NCBI GenBank assembly: GCA_030377945.1
Contig: JAUCGD010000046.1
Span: 1 to 20,118, forward strand
Source: Desulfobacterales bacterium HSG17
GTDB lineage: Bacteria; Desulfobacterota; Desulfobacteria; Desulfobacterales; Desulfococcaceae
Length of the DNA stretch: 20,118 bases
Direction: 5' to 3'
The notes below the pieces were generated by a model. The model made no database searches. It was given only the letters and a program-made list of their open reading frames with translations, and was not told the DNA's origin. A program made the position numbers and the translations under genes. Positions 7,716 through 14,105 of the stretch are shown here, piece after piece (position 1 is the first letter of the stretch; each line of letters starts with the position of its first letter).

Positions 7716-9563
7716 ATGGCACAATTACTATCTGATCGAAGGGATATTGATTTTGTTCTGCACGAACAACTTGGGCTGATTGAGCACGAACGCTTTGCCG
7801 AGTTTACTAAAAAAACGGTTGATTTGATTGTTACTGAGGCGCGCAATTTAGCCATAAAAGAGATTCTGCCCACCCAGAAACCAGGCGATGAAGAAGGCTG
7901 TAGCCTTGAAAATGGGGTGGTCAAGGTGCCGGAATGCTTCCATCGGCCCTGGGATTTGTATAAAGAAGGGGAATGGTTGGCCATGACCGACAAGCCTGAA
8001 TCCGGCGGACAGGGTATGCCCAAGATGGTGGGACTGGCGGCCAATGAGTACCTGGTGGCAGCCAATTCGGCCTTTATGCTTTATAGCGCCATGACGCATG
8101 GTGCTGCCAAACTGGTGGAAGAATTTGGCACCGAGGACCAGAAAAAACGTTATATGAAAAAGATGTTTTCCGGTGAGTGGGGCGGCACCATGCTGCTCAC
8201 CGAAGCAGAGGCTGGCTCGGACGTCGGGGCGCTGACCACCACAGCCACTCCCAGAGGGGATGGCACATATGCCATCAAAGGCAGTAAAATTTTTATTTCA
8301 GCTGGTGAGCATGATCTGGTGGATAATATCATCCATCCTGTTTTGGCCAGGATTGAAGGCTCGCCCCCAGGTACAAAAGGCATTAGCTTGTTCCTGGTTC
8401 CCAAATATTTCGTCAATGATGACGACAGTCTGGGTGAGTTCAACCATGTGACATGTGTTGGCATCGAAGAAAAAATGGGCATTCACGGCAATGCCACCTG
8501 CACCCTCTCTCTGGGTGATAAAGGGGAGTGTGTGGGCACGTTGCTGGGTGAAGTCAACAAAGGCATGCCCGCCATGTTTCGCATGATGAATGAGGCCAGG
8601 GCTTTTGTGGGCCTGCAGGCTTTTGGCGTCTCCACCGCCTCTTATATGTATTCACTGGATTATTCCCGGACCCGCATTCAGGGCCGCAATCTTATGGCCG
8701 GTAAGGACCCCGACGCCAAAGATGTGCCCATTATTCAGCATCCTGATGTGCGGCGTCAGTTATTAAATATGAAAGCCCTGGTCGAGGGCATGCGCAGTCT
8801 CATCTATTTTAACGGCAAATGTTCGGATATCGTCGCCACCACCGAGGATGCCGCAGAAAAAGAAAAATTCGCCGACATGGTGGAGATTCTGACTCCATTG
8901 GTCAAAGGCTATATCACGGACAAGGCTTTGGAAGTTTGTAGTCATGGGGTGCAAATCTATGGCGGTTATGGCTACATCAAGGAATTCCCAGTGGAACAAT
9001 TGATGCGTGATTCCAGGATATTTATGATTTATGAAGGCACCAACGGTATTCAGGGCATGGACCTGTTGGGCCGTAAGCTGGGTATGAAGGGCGGCCGGCT
9101 GTTTGATGATTTACTGGACCAGATGCGACAAACCATTACAATGGCCAAGTCGCTTGAAGGTCTTGAGACCATTACTCAAAAGTTTGAAACCGCTGTGGAA
9201 AAACTGGCTGCAACCGGTAAACAACTCAGTGCCAAGGCCAGGTCCAAAGAAGCCATGAATGCCTATGCCTTTGCCCATCCATTTCTTGAAGTGAGCGGAG
9301 ATGTGGCCATGGCCTGGATGCTCCTGTGGCGCGCTGCTGTTGCCTCCCCCAAGCTGGCCAAGAAAGTCGGCAGTCTTGATCCCGCAGCCATTGCGGCCAA
9401 AGCCGCCAAAAATAAAGATACAGCCTATTATGCCGGTCAGATCCAGACGGCAGAGTTTTTTATCAATACCCTATTGCCTCAAACTCTGGGCAAAATGGAT
9501 GCTATTAATGCAGCTGACGACTCAGTTAATGCCATGCTTGAAGTCTCTTTTGGTTCTAAATAA
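7716..9563 (+). CDS. Acyl-CoA dehydrogenase, long FadE-like type
   Basis: FAD-dependent acyl-CoA dehydrogenase of 615 residues, catalysing alpha,beta-desaturation of an acyl-CoA in beta-oxidation, cytoplasmic. Visible in order: an N-terminal extension and helical domain, the substrate/FAD loop M-L-L-T-E-A-E-A-G-S-D-V-G at 159-171, G-I-E-E-K-M-G-I-H-G near 249-258, G-G-Y-G-Y at 416-420, and the catalytic-base motif I-Y-E-G-T-N-G-I-Q with Glu440. About 150 residues follow, as in the roughly 600-residue subfamily with an added C-terminal domain that is common in fatty-acid-oxidising Desulfobacterales. The ATG at 7716 is set by AAAGGA at 7701-7706 with a 9-nt spacer; the open frame reaches back to 7671 but adds only a lysine-rich stretch without a ribosome-binding site. 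It appears to be a monocistronic gene. Chain-length preference is not readable. Confidence 0.93.
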   Translation: MAQLLSDRRDIDFVLHEQLGLIEHERFAEFTKKTVDLIVTEARNLAIKEILPTQKPGDEEGCSLENGVVKVPECFHRPWDLYKEGEWLAMTDKPESGGQGMPKMVGLAANEYLVAANSAFMLYSAMTHGAAKLVEEFGTEDQKKRYMKKMFSGEWGGTMLLTEAEAGSDVGALTTTATPRGDGTYAIKGSKIFISAGEHDLVDNIIHPVLARIEGSPPGTKGISLFLVPKYFVNDDDSLGEFNHVTCVGIEEKMGIHGNATCTLSLGDKGECVGTLLGEVNKGMPAMFRMMNEARAFVGLQAFGVSTASYMYSLDYSRTRIQGRNLMAGKDPDAKDVPIIQHPDVRRQLLNMKALVEGMRSLIYFNGKCSDIVATTEDAAEKEKFADMVEILTPLVKGYITDKALEVCSHGVQIYGGYGYIKEFPVEQLMRDSRIFMIYEGTNGIQGMDLLGRKLGMKGGRLFDDLLDQMRQTITMAKSLEGLETITQKFETAVEKLAATGKQLSAKARSKEAMNAYAFAHPFLEVSGDVAMAWMLLWRAAVASPKLAKKVGSLDPAAIAAKAAKNKDTAYYAGQIQTAEFFINTLLPQTLGKMDAINAADDSVNAMLEVSFGSK

Positions 9564-10009
9564 GATCGAAGCTGTCTCTGGTTTAACAATTAAAACAATA
9601 CCCTCTTCACAAGCCCTGTGAAATAAAGGGGACCATCGCATGTAGAGTTTCAACGCCGACTGTCAATCTTTTCTACATGCGATGGCCCAGGGGACCTCAT
9701 CCCTTACTTTTTTTACTCCCTAAAATAGTATTTATTTGAAGCGGAACAAGGCTTCCTAAAGTACAAAAGATGCCCCCCATGAAAACAATCTGACCATGTG
9801 GGAGCTGCATTTTGCAGCAATGATGGTGCCTATAACGAGGACGTACCTGCTTTATGTCCCCGTTTTGACTGGGACTATATAATTTCCCATACATTGTGAT
9901 TAAAAGTGTGAGGACGAACACTTGCACTCGGTTTGGATATGTACTATTTGAGGCGGCGCTGAAAGAACTTGTGGCGATTATACGGCGGCGGAACAGGAAA
10001 GGAATGAAC
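9564..10009. other. Intergenic region with two stem-loops
   Basis: A 446-bp gap between the dehydrogenase and the small lysine-tailed protein. It holds the strong stem-loop at 9628-9688 (listed separately), a T-rich stretch at about 9704-9716, and a compact hairpin at 9804-9818 (GCTGCA, TTT loop, TGCAGC). A TATAAT-like hexamer lies near 9875, but no matching -35 box is seen at the right distance. No credible gene was found in the gap. Confidence 0.5.
9628..9688 (+). terminator. Long stem-loop after the acyl-CoA dehydrogenase
   Basis: A 14-bp perfect inverted repeat, CCATCGCATGTAGA at 9633-9646 and TCTACATGCGATGG at 9672-9685, has a 25-nt loop. Skipping A9632 as a bulge, GGG/CCC extend it to 17 bp. 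It begins 65 bp after the dehydrogenase stop. A T7 run follows only about 20 nt later (about 9709-9715), so it is either an imperfect terminator or an mRNA 3'-end stabiliser. The heptamer GGGGACC occurs at both edges (9628-9634 and 9690-9696), which could also suggest an inserted palindromic element. Confidence 0.55.
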
Positions 10010-10396
10010 ATGAGTGAAAAAGAAAATAGTAAATCAAAGCGGGAAGGGTTGCTTAAATCTGTAATAACAACGGTTTTAGGATTTACCGGCAGTAGTACGG
10101 ATAACACCGAGGACATGCTTGTTCAGGAATTATTTGCCATGTTATTGGAGCGGTTGAACAAATCCAAGGATGATTTAGCGGCCATTGTGGGGCGGGAAAT
10201 CGGAAATTCCCTGGCTACTGCAATAAAGGAACCTATCGACGTGCTTTTATCCGGCAAACAGCTTCACATTACCGTGGAATTAAAATCCGCCCAAAAGCTG
10301 AAGGCGCCAAAGGATGAAGGTGCAGTCCAACTGCCGGTAGTCTCGAAACCTGTAAAAAAGAAAAAATCGAAAAAAAGCACAAAGGCCGCTAAATAG
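10010..10396 (+). CDS. Small protein with a lysine-rich C-terminal tail
   Basis: A 128-residue protein I do not recognise. The first 15 residues are polar and charged. Residues 16-35 are weakly hydrophobic with Gly/Ser/Thr, then comes a helical core with L-F-A-M-L-L-E-R-L-N-K-S-K-D-D-L-A-A-I-V-G-R-E-I-G (about 42-68). A short strand-like L-H-I-T-V-E-L-K lies around 85-92. The last 16 residues are almost all Lys, Ser, Ala or Thr, resembling basic nucleic-acid- or polymer-binding tails. No signal peptide or clear transmembrane helix. The ATG at 10010 has AAAGG at 9998-10002 with a 7-nt spacer; an ATG two codons earlier is too close to that site. It appears to be monocistronic. A granule-associated or nucleoid-associated role is conceivable but unsupported. 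Confidence 0.7.
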   Translation: MSEKENSKSKREGLLKSVITTVLGFTGSSTDNTEDMLVQELFAMLLERLNKSKDDLAAIVGREIGNSLATAIKEPIDVLLSGKQLHITVELKSAQKLKAPKDEGAVQLPVVSKPVKKKKSKKSTKAAK

Positions 10397-10459
10397 AATT
10401 GATCATAGGTGTTGGCACCCCCACTTGAAGCCTTGCCGTGAAAATGAGTTATGTTTTAT

Positions 10460-10487
10460 TTGACAACGCTAGCACTCTGCATATACA
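10460..10487 (+). promoter_or_regulatory. Candidate sigma70 promoter
   Basis: A perfect TTGACA is followed after 16 bp by TATACA (4 of 6 consensus bases). It points at the 15-codon ORF at 10547 and, further on, the GNAT-RsgA gene. The -10 is only fair. Confidence 0.35.
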
Positions 10488-10546
10488 TACCCCCAAACGA
10501 ACTGTAAGACCTTGGTGAAAAGCGCCGGAAAGGAGATTCTTTTTTT

Positions 10547-10594
10547 ATGTTTAGGAAATTCATGGAGCATGTGTCCACCGCTGCCAATCGGTAA
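10547..10594 (+). CDS. Possible 15-residue small ORF or leader peptide
   Basis: ATG at 10547 to TAA at 10592-10594 encodes M-F-R-K-F-M-E-H-V-S-T-A-A-N-R. AAGGAG at 10530-10535 is a strong ribosome-binding site, though the 11-nt T-rich spacer is long. It lies about 60 bp downstream of the candidate promoter and 256 bp before the GNAT-RsgA gene. It could be a leader peptide, a small protein, or the 5' remnant of a decayed gene, since the same frame contains more stops soon after. Evidence is limited to the signal arrangement. Confidence 0.25.
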   Translation: MFRKFMEHVSTAANR

Positions 10595-10849
10595 CGGATG
10601 GAACGATAAAAGAATGATGACCGGTAGCAACCGGCTTCGGTGATCAATAACCAAATTCAGTCATTTGTTTCAAATCCGTCCCACAGCTTTATCCTCCGGT
10701 CGGCAGCACTATCCCCATTCAAAAACTAACTGATTATTATTGTTATTTACAGATCGTTCCAATCAGGAGACGTTTATTTTTGCTTGGAATAAAGCGATGT
10801 TTTGTATACCCAGCGAGGCTGGTTGCAAAATCCCTTGGAGGGGAAAACC

Positions 10850-12400
10850 ATGAAGATCACTATTCAAAAAACAATTATAAAAGACCTGCGAACTCTAAAG
10901 AAACTCACAAAAAATGTTATTTCAAACCAATATACAACCTTTCTCAAAGCAAATGATGTGGGAACCTATCTTAACAGTGGGGCATCTGATCGTGAAATCG
11001 ATAAAGGATGGAGAAAAGGGTGGACAATCCGTATCGACGGAAGGATCTGCGGATATAGCCTTTGTCATAAATCCATGATCCATGTGATGATGATCGATCC
11101 GGATTGGCAGCGCAAAGGACTGGGAACCGCTTTAATGCAGCATTGCCAGACAGAACTCTTGCAGAATTATGATGAAATCAATCTGGAATGCTTTAAGGAG
11201 AACCAAAGCGCATGTGATTTTTATCAGAAGAACGGCTGGGCAATTCGAGAGATTCGAAAGGATCATGCAACGGGACTCCACCGTATTTTTTTCCACAAGC
11301 AAAAAAAGGAACCGAACGCTCTTTCCATCGGCTTGGCAGCAATGGGTATGGATCCGGTCCGTGAAAGGTCCGTTCAAACGGAACAGGATAAAAAGATCGC
11401 ACGGGTCACCGGGGTTCGGAAAAATGTGTTTCTCGTAAACGACGGATATAAGGAATCATGGGCTAAGGTCATTGGAAAACTGCACCATCAGACAGATGAA
11501 ATTGTTCTTTTTCCAGTTGTTGGGGATTGGGTGTATTTAAAAGATGGTAGGATCGAATCCGTGCTTCCAAGAAAAAACACCTTATCACGCGGCGCATCCG
11601 GAAGATCCCGCAAAAAAGAGACTGCTGCTGTGCAAACCCAGTTGATCGCGGCCAACCTGGATCATGTGTTCATCGTTTGCGGCCTTGACAGAGATTTCAA
11701 TTTACGGCGCATCGAACGATACCTGACGCTGGTGTACAACTGCGGTTGTTCACCGGTGGTGATTCTAAGTAAATCGGATCTTCATGATGAACCAAAGGAA
11801 TATGTGCAGGATGTAGAAGCAGTTTCCTTCGGTGTCCCCGTACATTTGATTTCAGCCAAAAACAAGACCGGCATCAACGCCCTTTCACAATATCTTGCGC
11901 CAGGAAAAACCGCAGTGCTCATGGGATCGTCCGGAGCAGGGAAATCCACACTGTTGAATCTGTTGGCCGGCAAAGAGGTTCAGGCCACCGGTGAAGTAAG
12001 CGATTATGCTGGTAAAGGGATACATACCACCACCACCCGGGATCTGATTGTTCTGCCCGGGGGTGGACTTATCATCGACAACCCCGGCATTCGGGAGATT
12101 GCATTCTGGGATGTGAGTGACATAGCAGAAAGTACATTCCCTGATATCGATACGTTGGCCACAAGTTGCCGATTTTCGGATTGTACGCACATGGAGGAAC
12201 CCGGATGTCGTGTGCGGGAAGCCGTGGGAATCGGCTCTTTGAAACCGGAGCGCCTGGAAAGCTACATGAAACAGATGCGGGAACTTGATTACCTCAACCA
12301 ACGTAAAAACAAAAGCGCGAACCAAGTAGAAAAAGAGCGCTGGCAATGGGTGGCCCTAAAGGTGAAGCAGATGAAGAAAAGTGGAAAGGTTCAGCCTTAA
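10850..12400 (+). CDS. GNAT acetyltransferase-RsgA GTPase fusion
   Basis: A 516-residue two-part protein. Residues 1 to about 150 form a GNAT N-acetyltransferase with motif A I-D-P-D-W-Q-R-K-G-L-G-T-A-L (82-95) and the C-terminal F-Y-Q-K-N-G-W element. Residues about 160-516 form RsgA (YjeQ), the circularly permuted GTPase that checks late 30S subunit assembly: an OB-fold with F-P-V-V-G-D-W-V (221-228), Q-L-I-A-A-N-L-D (264-271), G4 as S-K-S-D (307-310), G1/P-loop G-S-S-G-A-G-K-S (359-366), G3 D-N-P-G (410-413), and the zinc knuckle Cys440, Cys445, His447, Cys453. All key residues of both parts are present. The start at 10850 follows GGAGGGG (10837-10843) with a 6-nt spacer, so the two domains are one translation product with no internal stop or frameshift. 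The acetylation target is unknown; a ribosomal or assembly-factor substrate is a natural guess. It appears to be a single-gene unit. Confidence 0.92.
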   Translation: MKITIQKTIIKDLRTLKKLTKNVISNQYTTFLKANDVGTYLNSGASDREIDKGWRKGWTIRIDGRICGYSLCHKSMIHVMMIDPDWQRKGLGTALMQHCQTELLQNYDEINLECFKENQSACDFYQKNGWAIREIRKDHATGLHRIFFHKQKKEPNALSIGLAAMGMDPVRERSVQTEQDKKIARVTGVRKNVFLVNDGYKESWAKVIGKLHHQTDEIVLFPVVGDWVYLKDGRIESVLPRKNTLSRGASGRSRKKETAAVQTQLIAANLDHVFIVCGLDRDFNLRRIERYLTLVYNCGCSPVVILSKSDLHDEPKEYVQDVEAVSFGVPVHLISAKNKTGINALSQYLAPGKTAVLMGSSGAGKSTLLNLLAGKEVQATGEVSDYAGKGIHTTTTRDLIVLPGGGLIIDNPGIREIAFWDVSDIAESTFPDIDTLATSCRFSDCTHMEEPGCRVREAVGIGSLKPERLESYMKQMRELDYLNQRKNKSANQVEKERWQWVALKVKQMKKSGKVQP

Positions 12401-12457
12401 ATGCAAGTTACCGGGAGAGTCTGGCGTTGATAACACTGAGGATCTGAAAATGGAAGG

Positions 12458-12570
12458 CATCCATTTGCAATTCAAAAACAATCCGATTGTCATGCAATGA
12501 AGTATTCAATCGGAACCATAATATGGCAATTATAGTAAATTGTTTTGGCCAAATGGATGTCTCTTTTTTA
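12458..12570 (+). terminator. Nested stem-loop structure ending in a T-run
   Basis: Three nested complementary pairs: CATCCATTT (12458-12466) with AAATGGATG (12551-12559); CAATT (12468-12472) with AATTG (12538-12542); TCCGATTG (12482-12489) with CAATCGGA (12507-12514). The outer arm is followed by a T6 run at 12564-12569. It begins 58 bp after the GNAT-RsgA stop. The end looks like an intrinsic terminator, but the 113-nt nested architecture is longer than usual, so a structured 3' UTR or small RNA is possible. Confidence 0.45.
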
Positions 12571-12744
12571 CACATTACATTTCACGTAACTCATATACTT
12601 CATCTGAGCGGGGAACACCTTGACATACAACGTCCCTTTTCCTAAAAGTAATATTATAACAGGAACTTTTTACTCTTAGTCGAAAATGAGGCAGAATCCG
12701 TTTTTGTTCGTCTGCTAAGGATTATTGGTATGGAGGAAATAAAA

Positions 12745-13059
12745 ATGGAGTTTGAACGCTATTATCTTGATTTATTCGAGATGCTAAATTCTACATGTAA
12801 GAATATTTCTAGTGGCAGATTTGAACAATCAGATGCTAATAAATTATTTGAGCTATCAAAAATGAACAGATATCCAAGTTTGTTAGCAGAACTAGCGGAG
12901 TCATTTGGGATGATGTTGGTCAGGGTTGAGGCCAGAGAATTTGAACGCTCGCAATTTATCCAAGAACTCGAGGAGGCGAAAGCTAAACTTGAAGATTATT
13001 CACAAGGATTGGAAAAACAGTTGAGAGAATGTTCTGCCCATAAAAGCAAGAGGGATTGA
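12745..13059 (+). CDS. Small coiled-coil protein, kinase-linker-like
   Basis: A 104-residue soluble protein of unknown function. The N-terminal half is a compact helical region (Y-Y-L-D-L-F-E-M-L-N ... R-Y-P-S-L-L-A-E-L-A-E-S-F-G-M-M-L-V-R-V-E-A-R-E-F-E). The second half is a heptad-like coiled coil (F-I-Q-E-L-E-E-A-K-A-K-L-E-D-Y-S-Q-G-L-E). This resembles, from memory, the linker that leads into histidine-kinase or diguanylate-cyclase modules, but here it ends in a charged tail after about 10 more residues and no catalytic domain follows. It could be a free-standing partner of such kinases or the remnant of a larger gene. The ATG at 12745 follows GGAGG at 12732-12736 with an 8-nt spacer, so it looks like a functional start. 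Downstream, 13060-13304 has no identifiable feature. Confidence 0.65.
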   Translation: MEFERYYLDLFEMLNSTCKNISSGRFEQSDANKLFELSKMNRYPSLLAELAESFGMMLVRVEAREFERSQFIQELEEAKAKLEDYSQGLEKQLRECSAHKSKRD

Positions 13060-13304
13060 AAGGTTTAAGATGTGAGTATTAATAGAGAGTGTATGACGAC
13101 ATCGTACCATTCTGCGTTTTATGTTTGAATATATAGCTTTTAAAACGGTTGCCCGGGCCTTTTGAACAAACTGGAGGCGCATTACAATCAAATACCGCTG
13201 AAAACACACCATGATTCCACCGACGGTCATAGTTTTTTCTTATTGAGACTTTGATTTGCCTGGAGAACATATTCTTTTAGATTTAAAAAAATGGGATAAC
13301 ATCT

Positions 13305-13943
13305 ATGCGCTTTTATGCAGTCGCGGACATTCATGCCAGAAAAGGCCGGTTTAATAAAATCCGGGATGATATCGAAAAATACAGGCCACAAGTATTGCTT
13401 GTAGCCGGAGACATGATCAGTTTTGTCAGAGCCGATCCGGTGTTGTCCTGCTTGAACGATATGCCCGTGCCCGTGCTGATCGTCAGGGGAAATAGTGATC
13501 CGGCGTACGTTGAAAAAAAGCTTCCCATGTTTACTAATATTACATCACTTCATTTAAATCCGGTGGTTGTCAGGGGGATTCAGTTTTTGGGATTAAGCGG
13601 CACCATACCCGTTCCGTTCAGGTCAAGAATTCGATTCCGCGAAAAGGCACTTTTTGATCAGATGCAGTCCATTGTCGATCATGAGACGATTTTAGTGGCC
13701 CATCCGCCGCCATGGGGAACTCTGGATGAGGCTGGGGGAAAATTCCATGCCGGTTCAAAAGCCATGCGGAATCTGATTCATAAAAAGCAGCCGCGTCTTT
13801 ATGTCTGCGGCCATATCCACGAGGCTTCCGGGGTCACTTTTCAAGGAGAAACAATGGTAGTAAACTGTTCCATGCCCGGCAGGGAAAAAGGGGCATTGAT
13901 TGAGGTGGGGAAAGGGAATGGTATTCGGCTTGAGTGGGTCTGA
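13305..13943 (+). CDS. Calcineurin-like metallophosphoesterase
   Basis: Two-metal phosphoesterase of the YfcE/MJ0936-like class, 212 residues, cytoplasmic. All metal ligands of the fold are in place: Asp8 and His10 (A-D-I-H), Asp36 (A-G-D-M), Asn63 (R-G-N-S-D), His133 (V-A-H-P-P-P-W-G-T-L-D), and His170/His172 (C-G-H-I-H). The usual G-N-H is G-N-S-D here, as in many YfcE-like members. Family activity is hydrolysis of phosphodiesters or phosphomonoesters; the physiological substrate is unknown. The ribosome-binding site is weak (GGGAT at about 13293). It is a single gene between non-coding spacers. Confidence 0.88.
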   Translation: MRFYAVADIHARKGRFNKIRDDIEKYRPQVLLVAGDMISFVRADPVLSCLNDMPVPVLIVRGNSDPAYVEKKLPMFTNITSLHLNPVVVRGIQFLGLSGTIPVPFRSRIRFREKALFDQMQSIVDHETILVAHPPPWGTLDEAGGKFHAGSKAMRNLIHKKQPRLYVCGHIHEASGVTFQGETMVVNCSMPGREKGALIEVGKGNGIRLEWV

Positions 13944-14105
13944 CTTTACTGTAGATTTTTGGCGATTAGAGCTCTCATAGTTGTATAATTTGATAAGATG
14001 TGTTCAAACATGGGCCAATCAAGATTTGTATATGCTTAATATAAGGGGCTGGGGATCGTTTAAATAAAACCATTTTCAACTGTCTAATTGGTTATTGAAT
14101 TACAA

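Larger units (their letters stand above)
10397..10849. other. Intergenic region with promoter candidate and tiny ORF
   Basis: A 453-bp gap upstream of the GNAT-RsgA gene. Contents: a TTGACA at 10460-10465 with TATACA at 10482-10487 (16-bp spacer), a candidate promoter, and about 60 bp further on a ribosome-binding site and 15-codon ORF (listed separately). The remainder, 10595-10849, is AT-rich and has no gene I can support. The GNAT-RsgA ribosome-binding site lies at its right edge. Confidence 0.4.

Noticed and set aside
9697..10116. 139-codon minus-strand frame over the leader and start of the lysine-tailed gene
   Set aside because: It has no ribosome-binding site or recognisable domain and overlaps a better-supported plus-strand gene with a good start.
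10410..10430. Sigma54-like TGGCAC followed by TTG
   Set aside because: The spacing to the -12 element is one base too long and the invariant GC is missing.
11885..12346. 153-codon minus-strand frame opposite RsgA
   Set aside because: It lies wholly within the GTPase domain, whose motifs are intact on the other strand; no start signal.
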